A stretch of DNA of 64,000 nt from Lamellibrachia satsuma (taxonomy: Eukaryota > Annelida > Polychaeta > Sabellida > Siboglinidae), in NCBI GenBank assembly GCA_033239005.1, contig BSQZ01000101.1, forward strand, positions 1,714,696 through 1,778,695, read 5' to 3'. The translations under genes were made by a program, and so were the position numbers. Positions 1 through 9,766 of the stretch are shown piece after piece. A model generated the notes under the pieces. The model searched no databases and was not told the DNA's origin. It saw only the letters and a program-made list of their open reading frames with translations. Numbering within the stretch: the first letter of the stretch is position 1; the number at the start of each line of letters is the position of its first letter.

Positions 1-502
1 ACCCAACGCCAGGCTGACTACGCCCAATGCGTGCCTCCTGGACTTCGGATTCAATAGAGCCCATATTTCAACACAAAGCAGTAGCAGTATTCCTAGAACA
101 AATAAAAGAAACAGTGGCACTATTATTGTCATAAAACAACATTAAATCAAATAGCATAATGCACTACATGCTATCACGCTGTCTATGAATACAACTTCCC
201 GCTTAAAAATACACTAGCTCTAACTGGAATAACTACAAAGGTGGGGCCAATTCGCCACCGGTCATCGACACATTTGACCACCCCACCAACCCATGCAAAA
301 ACAAATTAAGAGAACACGCAGTTTATTTGGAAGGTAATTTCAAAAGTTACTGTACTAAAAATCTCAAAAGACCAAAAGACAACTAAGATTAAAACATAAC
401 TGATAACATGTTTTAGCTATTACGAAAATATTTAATATACTGATTCGATAGGTCGGACCACTGGAAAGCAACAGTGAAAACATAATTTCAGATAGGTTCC
501 AA

Positions 503-2131
503 ATGGCAGAGGTCCTGAATGAGTATTTCAGCTCAGTTTTTACCACAGAAGATATCAGCTCACTTCCAGTTCCATTGACTAAATTTGAGGGCAATACATC
601 AGAATATTTAGGGCAGTTATTTGTAACTCCTGAAATGATAGCAAAGAAAATTAAGATGATGAAAGATAATAAATCACCTGGAGTTGATGGGATACCACCA
701 AAACTGCTAAAGGAAATTGTTGATCAAATTAGTACACCACTTGCAAGCTTATTTAACTTGTCACTAGAAGAAGGAATAGTTCCTTCAGAATGGAAAGAAG
801 CAAACATTACGCCGCTGTTTAAGAAGGGATCGAGGAAGAAGCCAGAAAATTACAGACCAGTGAGTTTAACATCAGTTGTATGTAAATTACTTGAAACATT
901 AATTAGAGACCACATAGTGGAATTTCTCATAAAATATAAATTAATAAATACATCTCAACATGGATTCCTAAAAGCAAGGTCATGTCTAACGAATCTCTTA
1001 TGTTTTTTAGAAGAAATTACAAAGTGGGTAGATCACGGGTCACCAGTGGATGTTGTCTACTTAGATTTTCAGAAAGCTTTCGATAAAGTGCCACATCAAA
1101 GATTGTTACTTAAACTAAAAGCCCATGGTATAGGCAATGATGTAATCAACTGGATAGAAAAGTGGCTTACACACAGAAGACAGAGAGTAATAGTAGATGG
1201 TAAGATTTCAAACTGGAAATCTGTTTTGAGTGGGGTACCACAGGGATCAGTGTTAGGCCCTATACTGTTTTTAATATATATAAATGATTTGGAGGATGAC
1301 ATATCTAGCAAAGTACTCAAATTTGCAGATGACACAAAAGTATTCAGAAAGGTTACTAATGATACAGATAAACAAAGTTTACAGGATGATCTAGAAAAAT
1401 TAGTTAAATGGTCAGAAAAATGGCAAATGTTATTCAATTTTGGGAAGTGTAAATGTATACACATAGGACATGGAAATATGGATGAGGAATATAAAATGGG
1501 GGATGCTGTACTAGGTAGAACCACACAAGAAAAGGATTTAGGAGTAACATTTAATGCTGACATGAAAGTTTCAGAGCAATGTGGGATTGCTGCTTCGAAA
1601 GGAAATCAAATTCTAGGCCTAATTAGGAGAACTATCACGTATAAGGAGAAACATCTAATTGTACCCCTGTACAAAGCAATAGTTAGACCACATTTGGAAT
1701 ATTGTATTCAAGCATGGAGGCCATATCGTAAAAAAGACATAGATAAGCTAGAAAGAATACAACGAAGAGCAACTAAGATGATTCCAGAATTAAGAGACCT
1801 TAGTTACGAAAGTCGCTTATTACAATGTGGTTTGACAACACTAGAGACCAGGAGACTAAGAGGAGACCAAATAGAAGTGTTTAAAATAGTGAACGGTTAT
1901 GAGGATGTTGATAGGAATATGTTCTTCAAACTTAAAGAAGGCAGTAGAACCAGAGGACACAAAGCAGCATTAGTTAAGGAACAGTGTAGGTTGGACATGA
2001 GAAAGTACTCTTTCTCACAGAGGGTGATAAATGAATGGAACAAACTGCCAAATGATTGTGTTAATGCTAGTAGTGTGAATATGTTTAAAAATAGAATTGA
2101 CAGATATCTGATAAGGGCGGGCTACACATAG
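503..2131 (+). CDS. LINE reverse transcriptase, N-terminally truncated
   Basis: The product is the RNA-templated DNA polymerase of the retrotransposon. It contains a complete RT domain: YRPVSLTSV near residues 117-125, the catalytic block DFQKAFDKVPH at 188-198, GVPQGSVLGP at 244-253 and the active-site FADD at 274-277. A thumb and C-terminal region follows, including LERIQRRATK near residues 415-425, as is usual for CR1/jockey-clade elements. The frame has no stop or frameshift over 542 codons. The ATG at 503 is only the first Met after the truncation point: the frame is open to the element edge at 452, and the upstream residues still look like the endonuclease-RT linker. No endonuclease domain is present, so the copy cannot be autonomous. 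Lack of decay suggests a young insertion. Confidence 0.92.
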   Translation: MAEVLNEYFSSVFTTEDISSLPVPLTKFEGNTSEYLGQLFVTPEMIAKKIKMMKDNKSPGVDGIPPKLLKEIVDQISTPLASLFNLSLEEGIVPSEWKEANITPLFKKGSRKKPENYRPVSLTSVVCKLLETLIRDHIVEFLIKYKLINTSQHGFLKARSCLTNLLCFLEEITKWVDHGSPVDVVYLDFQKAFDKVPHQRLLLKLKAHGIGNDVINWIEKWLTHRRQRVIVDGKISNWKSVLSGVPQGSVLGPILFLIYINDLEDDISSKVLKFADDTKVFRKVTNDTDKQSLQDDLEKLVKWSEKWQMLFNFGKCKCIHIGHGNMDEEYKMGDAVLGRTTQEKDLGVTFNADMKVSEQCGIAASKGNQILGLIRRTITYKEKHLIVPLYKAIVRPHLEYCIQAWRPYRKKDIDKLERIQRRATKMIPELRDLSYESRLLQCGLTTLETRRLRGDQIEVFKIVNGYEDVDRNMFFKLKEGSRTRGHKAALVKEQCRLDMRKYSFSQRVINEWNKLPNDCVNASSVNMFKNRIDRYLIRAGYT

Positions 2132-2236
2132 ATGAGAAAATTGTTGGACTCTCGATAAGCCAATGGCTTCCTTGTCCACTTGCCATCTGGAACTTGTTGT
2201 TCGAGATGGCAATCTTGTTAAATCTTGTTAAATCTT
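2132..2236 (+). other. LINE 3' UTR with short tandem tail
   Basis: This is non-coding sequence after the RT stop. It ends in AATCTTGTTA twice (2211-2230) plus a partial third copy before the GATA target duplication. Such tails are thought to act in template recognition for CR1/L2-like elements; that role is inferred from the clade. Confidence 0.7.
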
Positions 2237-2602
2237 GATAAGATGTTATTGTTTTAATCAAAACAAGAACATACAGTATGCCTTTTTAAACTAAATACAC
2301 GAGTATCGATAAAACATAATTGAAAACGTTTCATAGCTGTTACAAATATATTTTGCATAGTGTTTCGAGATAATTGTATTGTCTAAAATGGAAAAAAAAC
2401 AGATAGAATAACTTTTTGCTGTGAGAAATTAAAATAAACTCATATATAGTTCTGAAATTCGTAGGTGATGTTACATAATTCCAACATGTGCAAATGGTCA
2501 GGTATAATATTGTAGTGTTAATCGAAAAAGGAACATATGCGTGTTGTAGCGATATTCTGTAGAAACATTTATGTACTACATAGGCTTAATAATATTTTGT
2601 AG

Positions 2603-2716
2603 ACGTGAACGAGTGTTCCAGCAACCCATGTCAAAATGGCGGCTCGTGCAATGATGGAGTTAACGGCTACACTTGCGCCTGTATTCCTGGTTACGTTGGT
2701 TCCGAATGTGGAACAG
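2603..2716 (+). CDS. EGF exon A1 (Ca-binding EGF-like domain)
   Basis: This internal exon of 114 bp is bounded by TTTTGTAG and GGAACAG|GTATGT. Both splice sites are phase 1, so the junction codon is G|AC (Asp). It encodes one complete 38-residue EGF domain with six cysteines. DVNEC is the Ca-binding N-terminus, CSSNPC matches the O-glucose consensus C1-x-S-x-P-C2, and CQNGGSC matches the O-fucose consensus C2-x4-S/T-C3. [12 protein letters not shown] matches the Asp/Asn beta-hydroxylation and Ca-binding pattern. The C5-C6 loop has V where O-GlcNAc (EOGT) sites need S/T. The family is that of secreted or cell-surface EGF-repeat proteins (Notch, Delta, fibropellin); which one is unknown. Variant: this copy has Ile (CIPGY) and Ser (GSEC) in place of the usual Val and Thr, shared only with A4. 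Confidence 0.92.
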
Positions 2717-3414
2717 GTATGTCTACTTACTTATATAAATATATATTGGATACACATTATTTTAGGATAAAAATACATGAATGTACGTGTCAAATATATT
2801 ATAATATGTCAGTTGTAAATGCGCCTTAACATATTTATTACAATAAGGATAACAGGACATTCCAGCTGAGCTTATAATGATAATAATAACACGTATGTGA
2901 AAACAAATTAAGAGAACACGAAGTTGATTTGGAAGGTAATTTCAAAAGTTACTGTAGTAAAGATTTCTAAAAGACCAAAAGACAACTAAGATTAAAACAT
3001 AACTGGTAACATGTTTTAGATATTACGAAAATATTTAGTATACCGTTTCGATAAAATGTTATTGTTTATAATCGATAAAAAACATCCAAAATGCCTTTTT
3101 TAACTAAATATACGAGTATCGATAAAACATAATTGAAAAAGTTTCATAACTGTTACAAATATATTTTGCGTAGTGTATCGAAAAAAGTGTATTGTCTAAA
3201 ATGGAAAAAGACAGATGCAATGCCATTTTGCTGTGTGTAATTAAAATAATCTTATACATAGTTCTGAAATTCGTAGGTGATGTTACATAATTCCAATATG
3301 TCCAAATGGTCAGGTATAATGTTGTAGTGTTTAACGAACAAGGAACATATTCGTGGTGGGGTGATATTATGTAGAAACAGTTTTGTACTACAAAGCCTTA
3401 ATAATATTTTGTAG

Positions 3415-3528
3415 ACGTGAACGAGTGTTCTAGCAACCCATGTCAAAATGGCGGAACGTGCAATGATGGAGTTAACGGCTATACATGCTCCTGTGTTCCT
3501 GGTTACGTTGGCACCGAATGTGGAACAG
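3415..3528 (+). CDS. EGF exon B1 (Ca-binding EGF-like domain)
   Basis: B-type exon of 114 bp, phase 1-1, with acceptor TTTTGTAG and donor AACAG|GTATAT. It differs from A-type exons by Thr instead of Ser before C3 (CQNGGTC) and Ser instead of Ala between C4 and C5 (CSC), plus four synonymous changes. All Ca-binding, hydroxylation, O-glucose and O-fucose consensus residues are kept. Codon 22 (Tyr) is TAT, as in B4, B7 and B17, whereas other B copies use TAC. Confidence 0.92.
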
Positions 3529-3953
3529 GTATATCTACTTACTTATATAAATATATATTGGAAACACATGATTTTAGAGTAAAAATACATGAACGTACGT
3601 GCCAACTATATTATAATATGTCAGTTGTAAATGCGCCTTAACATATTTATTACAATAGGGCTATCAGGACATTCCAGCTGATATTATAATGACAATAATA
3701 ACACTATGTGAACACAAATTAAGAGAACACGCAGTTTATTTGGAAGATACTTTCAAAAGTTAATGTAGTAAAGATCTGAAAAGACCTAAAGACAACTAAG
3801 ATTAAAACAAAACTGGTAACATGTTTTAGCTATTAAGAAAATATTTAATATGCTGTTTCGATAAAATGTTATTGTTTATAATTGAAAAAAGAAAAAAAAG
3901 AAAAAATGTATGCAATCAACAACACAACACGGATATAGATATATGTAAAGGCC

Positions 3954-4289
3954 GAATGAATGACGTTTATTGTCGGGATTAAAGGTAACCCCACTTTCAA
4001 AGCAATAAAAAACAAAGAAATGTGGGCTCCACAACCCAACGCCAGGCTGACTACGTCCAATGTGAGCCTCGTGGTCGTCGGTTTCAATAAAGCCCACATT
4101 TCAACAAAAAGTACTAGCAGTATTCTTAGAACACAAAAAAGAAACAATGGCATTACTATTGTCATAGAACACCCTAATACCAAATAGCATAATGCCCTAC
4201 ATGCCCTTACGCAGTCTATGAATAAAACTACTTGCTTAAAAATACACTATCTCTAACTGGAGTAACTACAAAGGTGGGGCCAATTCGCC
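3954..4289 (+). repeat. 335-bp spacer element, copy 1 (representative)
   Basis: It begins around GAATGAATGACG and ends GGGGCCAATTCGCC. A second, roughly 85-90% similar copy lies about 540 bp downstream in the same orientation (4830-5164). The pair recurs in every long intron. No terminal inverted repeats, poly-A tail or target duplications were seen, so it cannot be assigned to a transposon class. On the - strand both copies hold a hydrophobic open frame starting MTI and containing GCGAH; this is discussed among the findings and not called as a gene. Confidence 0.75.
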
Positions 4290-4829
4290 CCATTATACGA
4301 AGAGTTCTAAAATCCAAGGTGGAAGGGAAACGAGCTGCGTCCCAGCATTAAAACCCGTGAACACTTCTGGAAAAGCCAAAAATCCCATGTCCACTATCGC
4401 AAATTAAAAAATGGGAAAGCTTGGAGACATGGAACACCACACTTCCACCAAAGATGTACAATTGCTGTTAACCTGTCAACACACAACAGGGAGAAAGATG
4501 GGGAGGAGGGTGGGACAAATTTGCAAATCGCATCCACTTGGTATGCTTTCACAAAACGAAGTGGCTAGTCCAAGTTTGAAATCTGTAGCGTCGCACAGCT
4601 GGTGCGCGCTGACTGGTTCAAAATATGGAGGCAGGCAAACTGGGTCACAGAGCGCGTCATCCAGTTCTGCTGGAATTAGCATATAGAATAAATTAGCAAT
4701 GAACCAATCATTAATTGTATGTGGTGTTGCTTGCATAAAACCCATATGCCACCTTGGCTGTGCCAATATCGCATATTCCCATTAATGCTATCAACAACGC
4801 AAGATAAATATAGTGATATGAAAATGCCA

Positions 4830-5164
4830 AATGAATGACGTTTATTGTGGGGATTAAGGGTAAGCCCACTTTCAAAGAAATGTAAAACAAAGAAACGTGG
4901 GCTCCACAACCCAACGCCAGGCTGACTACGCCCAATGCGAGCCTCCTGGACTTCGGGTTCAATAGAGCCCATATTTCAACACAAAGCAGTAGCAGTATTC
5001 CTAGAACAAATAAAAGAAACAGTGGCACTATTATTGTCATAGAACAACATTAAATCAAATAGCATAATGCACTACATGCGATCACGCTGTCTATGAATAC
5101 AACTACCTGCTTAAAAATACACTAGCTCTAACTGGAATAACTACAAAGGTGGGGCCAATTCGCC
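4830..5164 (+). repeat. 335-bp spacer element, copy 2 (representative)
   Basis: Second copy of the spacer element, aligned with copy 1 from ATGAATGACG to CCAATTCGCC. It is followed by about 45 bp of sequence not found elsewhere in the unit (ACCGGTCACCGACAC and on), then by the third occurrence of the monomer intron motif, which leads into the next exon A. Confidence 0.75.
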
Positions 5165-5719
5165 ACCGGTCACCGACACATTTGACCACCCCACTAACCC
5201 ATGCGAAAACAAATTAAGAGAACACGCAGTTTATTTGGAAGGTAATTTCAAAAGTTACTGTACTAAAAATCTCAAAAGACCAAAAGACAACTAAGATTAA
5301 AACATAACTGATAACATGTTTTAGCTATTACGAAAATATTTAATATACTGATTCGATAAGATGTTATTGTTTTAATCTAAACAAGAACATACAGTATGCC
5401 TTTTTAAACTAAATACACGAGTATCGATAAAACATAATTGAAAACGTTTCATAGCTGTTACAAATATATTTTGCATAGTGTTTCGAGATAATTGTATTGT
5501 CTAAAATGGAAAAAAACAGATAGAATAACTTTTTGCTGTGAGAAATTAAAATAAACTCATACATAGTTCTGAAATTCGTAGGTGATGTTACATAATTCCA
5601 ACATGTGCAAATGGTCAGGTATAATATTGTAGTGTTAATCGAAAAAGGAACACATGCGTGTTGTAGCGATATTCTGTAGAAACATTTATGTACTACATAG
5701 GCTTAATAATATTTTGTAG

Positions 5720-5833
5720 ATGTGAACGAGTGTTCCAGCAACCCATGTCAAAATGGCGGCTCGTGCAATGATGGAGTTAACGGCTACACTTGCGCCTGTG
5801 TTCCTGGTTACGTTGGTACCGAATGTGGAACAG
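5720..5833 (+). CDS. EGF exon A2
   Basis: Canonical A-type exon with junction codon GAT (Asp) and Val/Thr in the last loop (CVPGY, GTEC). This is the majority A sequence of the array. Splice sites and all six cysteines are intact. Confidence 0.92.
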
Positions 5834-6532
5834 GTATGTCTACTTACTTATATAAATATATATTGGATACACATGATTTTAGGATAAAAATACATGAACT
5901 TACGTGTCAAATATATTATAATATGTCAGTTGTAAATGCGCCTTAACATATTTATTACAATAAGGATAACAGGACATTCCAGCTGAGCTTATGATGATAA
6001 TAATAACACGTATGTGAAAACAAATTAAGAGAACACGAAGTTGATTTGGAAGGTAATTTCAAAAGTTACTGTAGTAAAGATTTCTAAAAGACCAAAAGAC
6101 AACTAAGATTAAAACATAACTGGTAACATGTTTTAGATATTACGAAAATATTTAATATACCGTTTCGATAAAATGTTATTGTTAATAATCGATAAAAAAA
6201 CATCCAAAATGCCTTTTTTAACTAAATATACGAGTATCGATCAAACATAATTGAAAAAGTTTCATAACTGTTACAAATATAGTTTGCGTAGTGTATCGAA
6301 AAAAGTGTATTGTCTGAAATGGAAAAAGACAGATACAATGCCTTTTTGCTGTGTGTAATTAAAATAATCTTATACATAGTTCTGAAATTCGTAGGTGATG
6401 TTACATAATTCCAATATGTCCAAATGGTCAGGTATAATGTTGTATTGTTTAACGAACAAGGAACATATTCGTGGTGGGGTGATATTATGTAGAAATAGTG
6501 TTGTACTACAAATCCTTAATAATATTTTGTAG

Positions 6533-6646
6533 ACGTGAACGAGTGTTCTAGCAACCCATGTCAAAATGGCGGAACGTGCAATGATGGAGTTAACGGCTAC
6601 ACATGCTCCTGTGTTCCTGGTTACGTTGGCACCGAATGTGGAACAG
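6533..6646 (+). CDS. EGF exon B2
   Basis: Canonical B-type exon (junction GAC, Tyr codon TAC), which is the majority B sequence of the array. Intact splice sites and cysteines. Confidence 0.92.
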
Positions 6647-8838
6647 GTATATCTACTTACTTATATAAATATATATTGGAAACACATGATTTTAGAGTAA
6701 AAATACATGAACGTACGTGCCAACTATATTATAATATGTCAGTTGTAAATGCGGCTTAACATATTTATTACAATAGGGCAATCAGGACATTCCATCTGAG
6801 ATTATGATGACAATAATAACCCTATGTGAACACAAATTAAGAGAACACGCAGTTTATTTGGAAGATACTTTCAAAAGTTAATGTAGTAAAGATCTGAAAA
6901 GACCAAAAGACAACTAAGATTAAAACATAACTGGTAACATGTTTTAGCTATTAAGAAAATATTTAATATGCTGTTTCGATAAAATGTTATTGTTTATAAT
7001 TGAAAAAAGAAAAAAAAGAAAAAATGTATGCAATCAACAACACAACACGGATATAGATATATGTAAAGGCCGAATGAATGACGTTTATTGTCGGGATTAA
7101 AGGTAACCCCACTTTCAAAGCAATAAAAAACAAAGAAATGTGGGCTCCACAACCCAACGCCAGGCTGACTACGTCCAATGTGAGCCTCGTGGTCGTCGGT
7201 TTCAATAAAGCCCACATTTCAACAAAAAGTACTAGCAGTATTCTTAGAACACAAAAAAGAAACAATGGCATTACTATTGTCATAGAACACCCTTATACCA
7301 AATAGCATAATGCCCTACATGCCCTTACGCAGTCTATGAATAAAACTACTTGCTTAAAAATACACTATCTCTAACTGGAGTAACTACAAAGGTGGGGCCA
7401 ATTCGCCCCATTATACGAAGAGTTCTAAAATCCAAGGTGGAAGGGAAACGAGCTGCGTCCCAGCATTAAAACCCGTGAACACTTCTGGAAAAGCCAAAAA
7501 TCCCATGTCCACTATCGCAAATTAAAAAATGGGAAAGCTTGGAGACATGGAACACCACACTTCCACCAAAGATGTACAATTGCTGTTAACCTGTCAACAC
7601 ACAACAGGGAGAAAGATGGGGAGGAGGGTGGGACAAATTTGCAAATCGCATCCACTTGGTATGCTTTCACAAAACGAAGTGGCTAGTCCAAGTTTGAAAT
7701 CTGTAGCGTCGCACAGCTGGTGCGCGCTGACTGGTTCAAAATATGGAGGCAGGCAAACTGGGTCACAGAGCGCGTCATCCAGTTCTGCTGGAATTAGCAT
7801 ATAGAATAAATTAGCAATGAACCAATCATTAATTGTATGTGGTGTTGCTTGCATAAAAACCCATATGCCACCTTGGCTGTGCCAATATCGCATATTCCCA
7901 TTAATGCTATCAACAACGCAAGACAAATATAGTGATATGAAAATGCCAAATGAATGACGTTTATTGTGGGGATTAAGGGTAAGCCCACTTTCAAAGAAAT
8001 GTAAAACAAAGAAACGTGGGCTCCACAACCCAACGCCAGGCTGACTACGCCCAATGCGAGCCTCCTGGACTTCGGGTTCAATAGAGCCCATATTTCAACA
8101 CAAAGCAGTAGCAGTATTCCTAGAACAAATAAAAGAAACAGTGGCACTATTATTGTCATAGAACAACATTAAATCAAATAGCATAATGCACTACATGCGA
8201 TCACGCTGTCTATGAATACAACTACCTGCTTAAAAATACACTAGCTCTAACTGGAATAACTACAAAGGTGGGGCCAATTCGCCACCGGTCACCGACACAT
8301 TTGACCACCCCACTAACCCATGCGAAAACAAATTAAGAGAACACGCAGTTTATTTGGAAGGTAATTTCAAAAGTTACTGTACTAAAAATCTCAAAAGACC
8401 AAAAGACAACTAAGATTAAAACATAATTGATAACATGTTTTAGCTATTACGAAAATATTTAATATACTGATTCGATAAGATGTTATTGTTTTAATCTAAA
8501 CAAGAACATACAGTATGCCTTTTTAAACTAAATACACGAGTATCGATAAAACATAATTGAAAACGTTTCATAGCTGTTACAAATATATTTTGCATAGTGT
8601 TTCGAGATAATTGTATTGTCTAAAATGGAAAAAAACAGATAGAATAACTTTTTGCTGTGAGAAATTAAAATAAACTCATACATAGTTCTGAAATTCGTAG
8701 GTGATGTTACATAATTCCAACATGTGCAAATGGTCAGGTGTAATATTGTAGTGTTAATCGAAAAAGGAACATATGCGTGTTGTAGCGATATTCTGTAGAA
8801 ACATTTATGTACTACATAGGCTTAATAATATTTTGTAG

Positions 8839-8952
8839 ATGTGAACGAGTGTTCCAGCAACCCATGTCAAAATGGCGGCTCGTGCAATGATGGAGTTAAC
8901 GGCTACACTTGCGCCTGTGTTCCTGGTTACGTTGGTACCGAATGTGGAACAG
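8839..8952 (+). CDS. EGF exon A3
   Basis: Same coding sequence as A2 (junction codon GAT, CVPGY, GTEC). Intact splice sites. Confidence 0.92.
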
Positions 8953-9652
8953 GTATGTCTACTTACTTATATAAATATATATTGGATACACATGATTTTA
9001 GGATAAAAATACATGAACTTACGTGTCAAATATATTATAATATGTCAGTTGTAAATGCGCCTTAACATATTTATTACAATAAGGATAACAGGACATTCCA
9101 GCTGAGCTTATGATGATAATAATAACACGTATGTGAAAACAAATTAAGAGAACACGAAGTTGATTTGGAAGGTAATTTCAAAAGTTACTGTAGTAAAGAT
9201 TTCTAAAAGACCAAAAGACAACTAAGATTAAAACATAACTGGTAACATGTTTTAGATATTACGAAAATATTTAATATACCGTTTCGATAAAATGTTATTG
9301 TTAATAATCGATAAAAAAAACATCTAAAATGCCTTTTTTAACTAAATATACGAGTATCGATCAAACATAATTGAAAAAGTTTCATAACTGTTACAAATAT
9401 ATTTTGCGTAGTGTATCGAAAAAAGTGTATTGTCTGAAATGGAAAAAGACAGATACAATGCCTTTTTGCTGTGTGTAATTAAAATAATCTTATACATAGT
9501 TCTGAAATTCGTAGGTGATGTTACATAATTCCAATATGTCCAAATGGTCAGGTATAATGTTGTATTGTTTAACGAACAAGGAACATATTCGTGGTGGGGT
9601 GATATTATGTAGAAATAGTGTTGTACTACAAATCCTTAATAATATTTTGTAG

Positions 9653-9766
9653 ACGTGAACGAGTGTTCTAGCAACCCATGTCAAAATGGCGGAACGTGCA
9701 ATGATGGAGTTAACGGCTACACATGCTCCTGTGTTCCTGGTTACGTTGGCACCGAATGTGGAACAG
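9653..9766 (+). CDS. EGF exon B3
   Basis: Same coding sequence as B2. Intact splice sites and cysteines. Confidence 0.92.

Larger units (their letters stand above)
451..2236 (+). mobile_element. 5'-truncated non-LTR retrotransposon (CR1/jockey-type LINE)
   Basis: The host repeat TGATTCGATA|AGATGTTATT is split at 450. Foreign sequence runs to 2236 and is flanked by the 4-bp duplication GATA (447-450 and 2237-2240). The element starts inside its second reading frame, which is open from base 452, so the 5' UTR, any ORF1 and the apurinic endonuclease are missing. This is the usual 5' truncation of LINE insertions. After the stop at 2131 there is a 3' UTR of about 100 bp ending in short tandem copies of AATCTTGTTA (2211-2236), like the simple-repeat 3' tails of CR1/L2-type LINEs. 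The uninterrupted target is present in every other unit, for example near 11590, which confirms the boundaries. It lies in sense orientation in an intron. Confidence 0.9.
1..2602 (+). repeat. Unit 0 (partial): end of a long intron, interrupted by a LINE
   Basis: Positions 1-256 are the 3' part of the second 335-bp spacer element. The 812-bp monomer intron follows up to 450, then resumes at 2241 and runs to the acceptor TTTTGTAG before exon A1. Between them sits the LINE at 451-2236. Variants here (for example GCGTGCCTCC at 29-38, CTTCCCGC near 196) recur only in the unit 3 tail near 11180-11350, so these two stretches are sister copies. Confidence 0.9.
2603..5719 (+). repeat. EGF repeat unit 1
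   Basis: Contains exon A1, short intron 2717-3414, exon B1 and long intron 3529-5719. The 335-bp elements lie at about 3954-4289 and 4830-5164. Between them (4290-4829) is single-copy spacer with a G-rich run at 4500-4514. No promoter, RNA gene or other coding sequence was recognised in the introns. Confidence 0.9.
5720..8838 (+). repeat. EGF repeat unit 2
   Basis: Contains exon A2, short intron 5834-6532, exon B2 and long intron 6647-8838, with spacer elements at about 7072-7407 and 7949-8283. This is a canonical unit (3119 bp). No other gene was recognised in the introns. Confidence 0.9.

Noticed and set aside
1096..1563. 155-codon antisense frame inside the LINE
   Set aside because: It lies opposite the catalytic core of the reverse transcriptase and is explained by that coding sequence.
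2605..2829. Recurrent 74-codon frames beginning at each EGF exon, as small stand-alone genes
   Set aside because: They begin with GTG, not ATG, directly after a splice acceptor. The second half is intron sequence past a consensus donor (GTATGT). Only the 114-bp exon part is coding.
3252..3446. 64-codon antisense frames overlapping each B exon acceptor
   Set aside because: They repeat because the array repeats, they cover intron plus the start of the EGF exon in antisense, and they show no domain. They are shadows of the real exon.
4561..4640. tRNA-like A-box (TGGCTAGTCC) and B-box (GGTTCAAAAT) as a SINE promoter
   Set aside because: The B-box match is partial, no cloverleaf can be drawn, and there is no poly-A or simple tail with target duplications at the expected place.
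4411..4686. 91-codon sense frame (starting MGKLGDMEHH) in the spacer
   Set aside because: It is opposite the antisense frame, truncated in several units by one-base deletions (units 10, 13) and has no domain. Probably chance.
7594..8091. 165-codon antisense frame across the spacer
   Set aside because: It overlaps the MTI-type antisense frame in another phase and is broken by indels in several units (units 1, 7, 16). It has no recognisable domain and no sign of selection.
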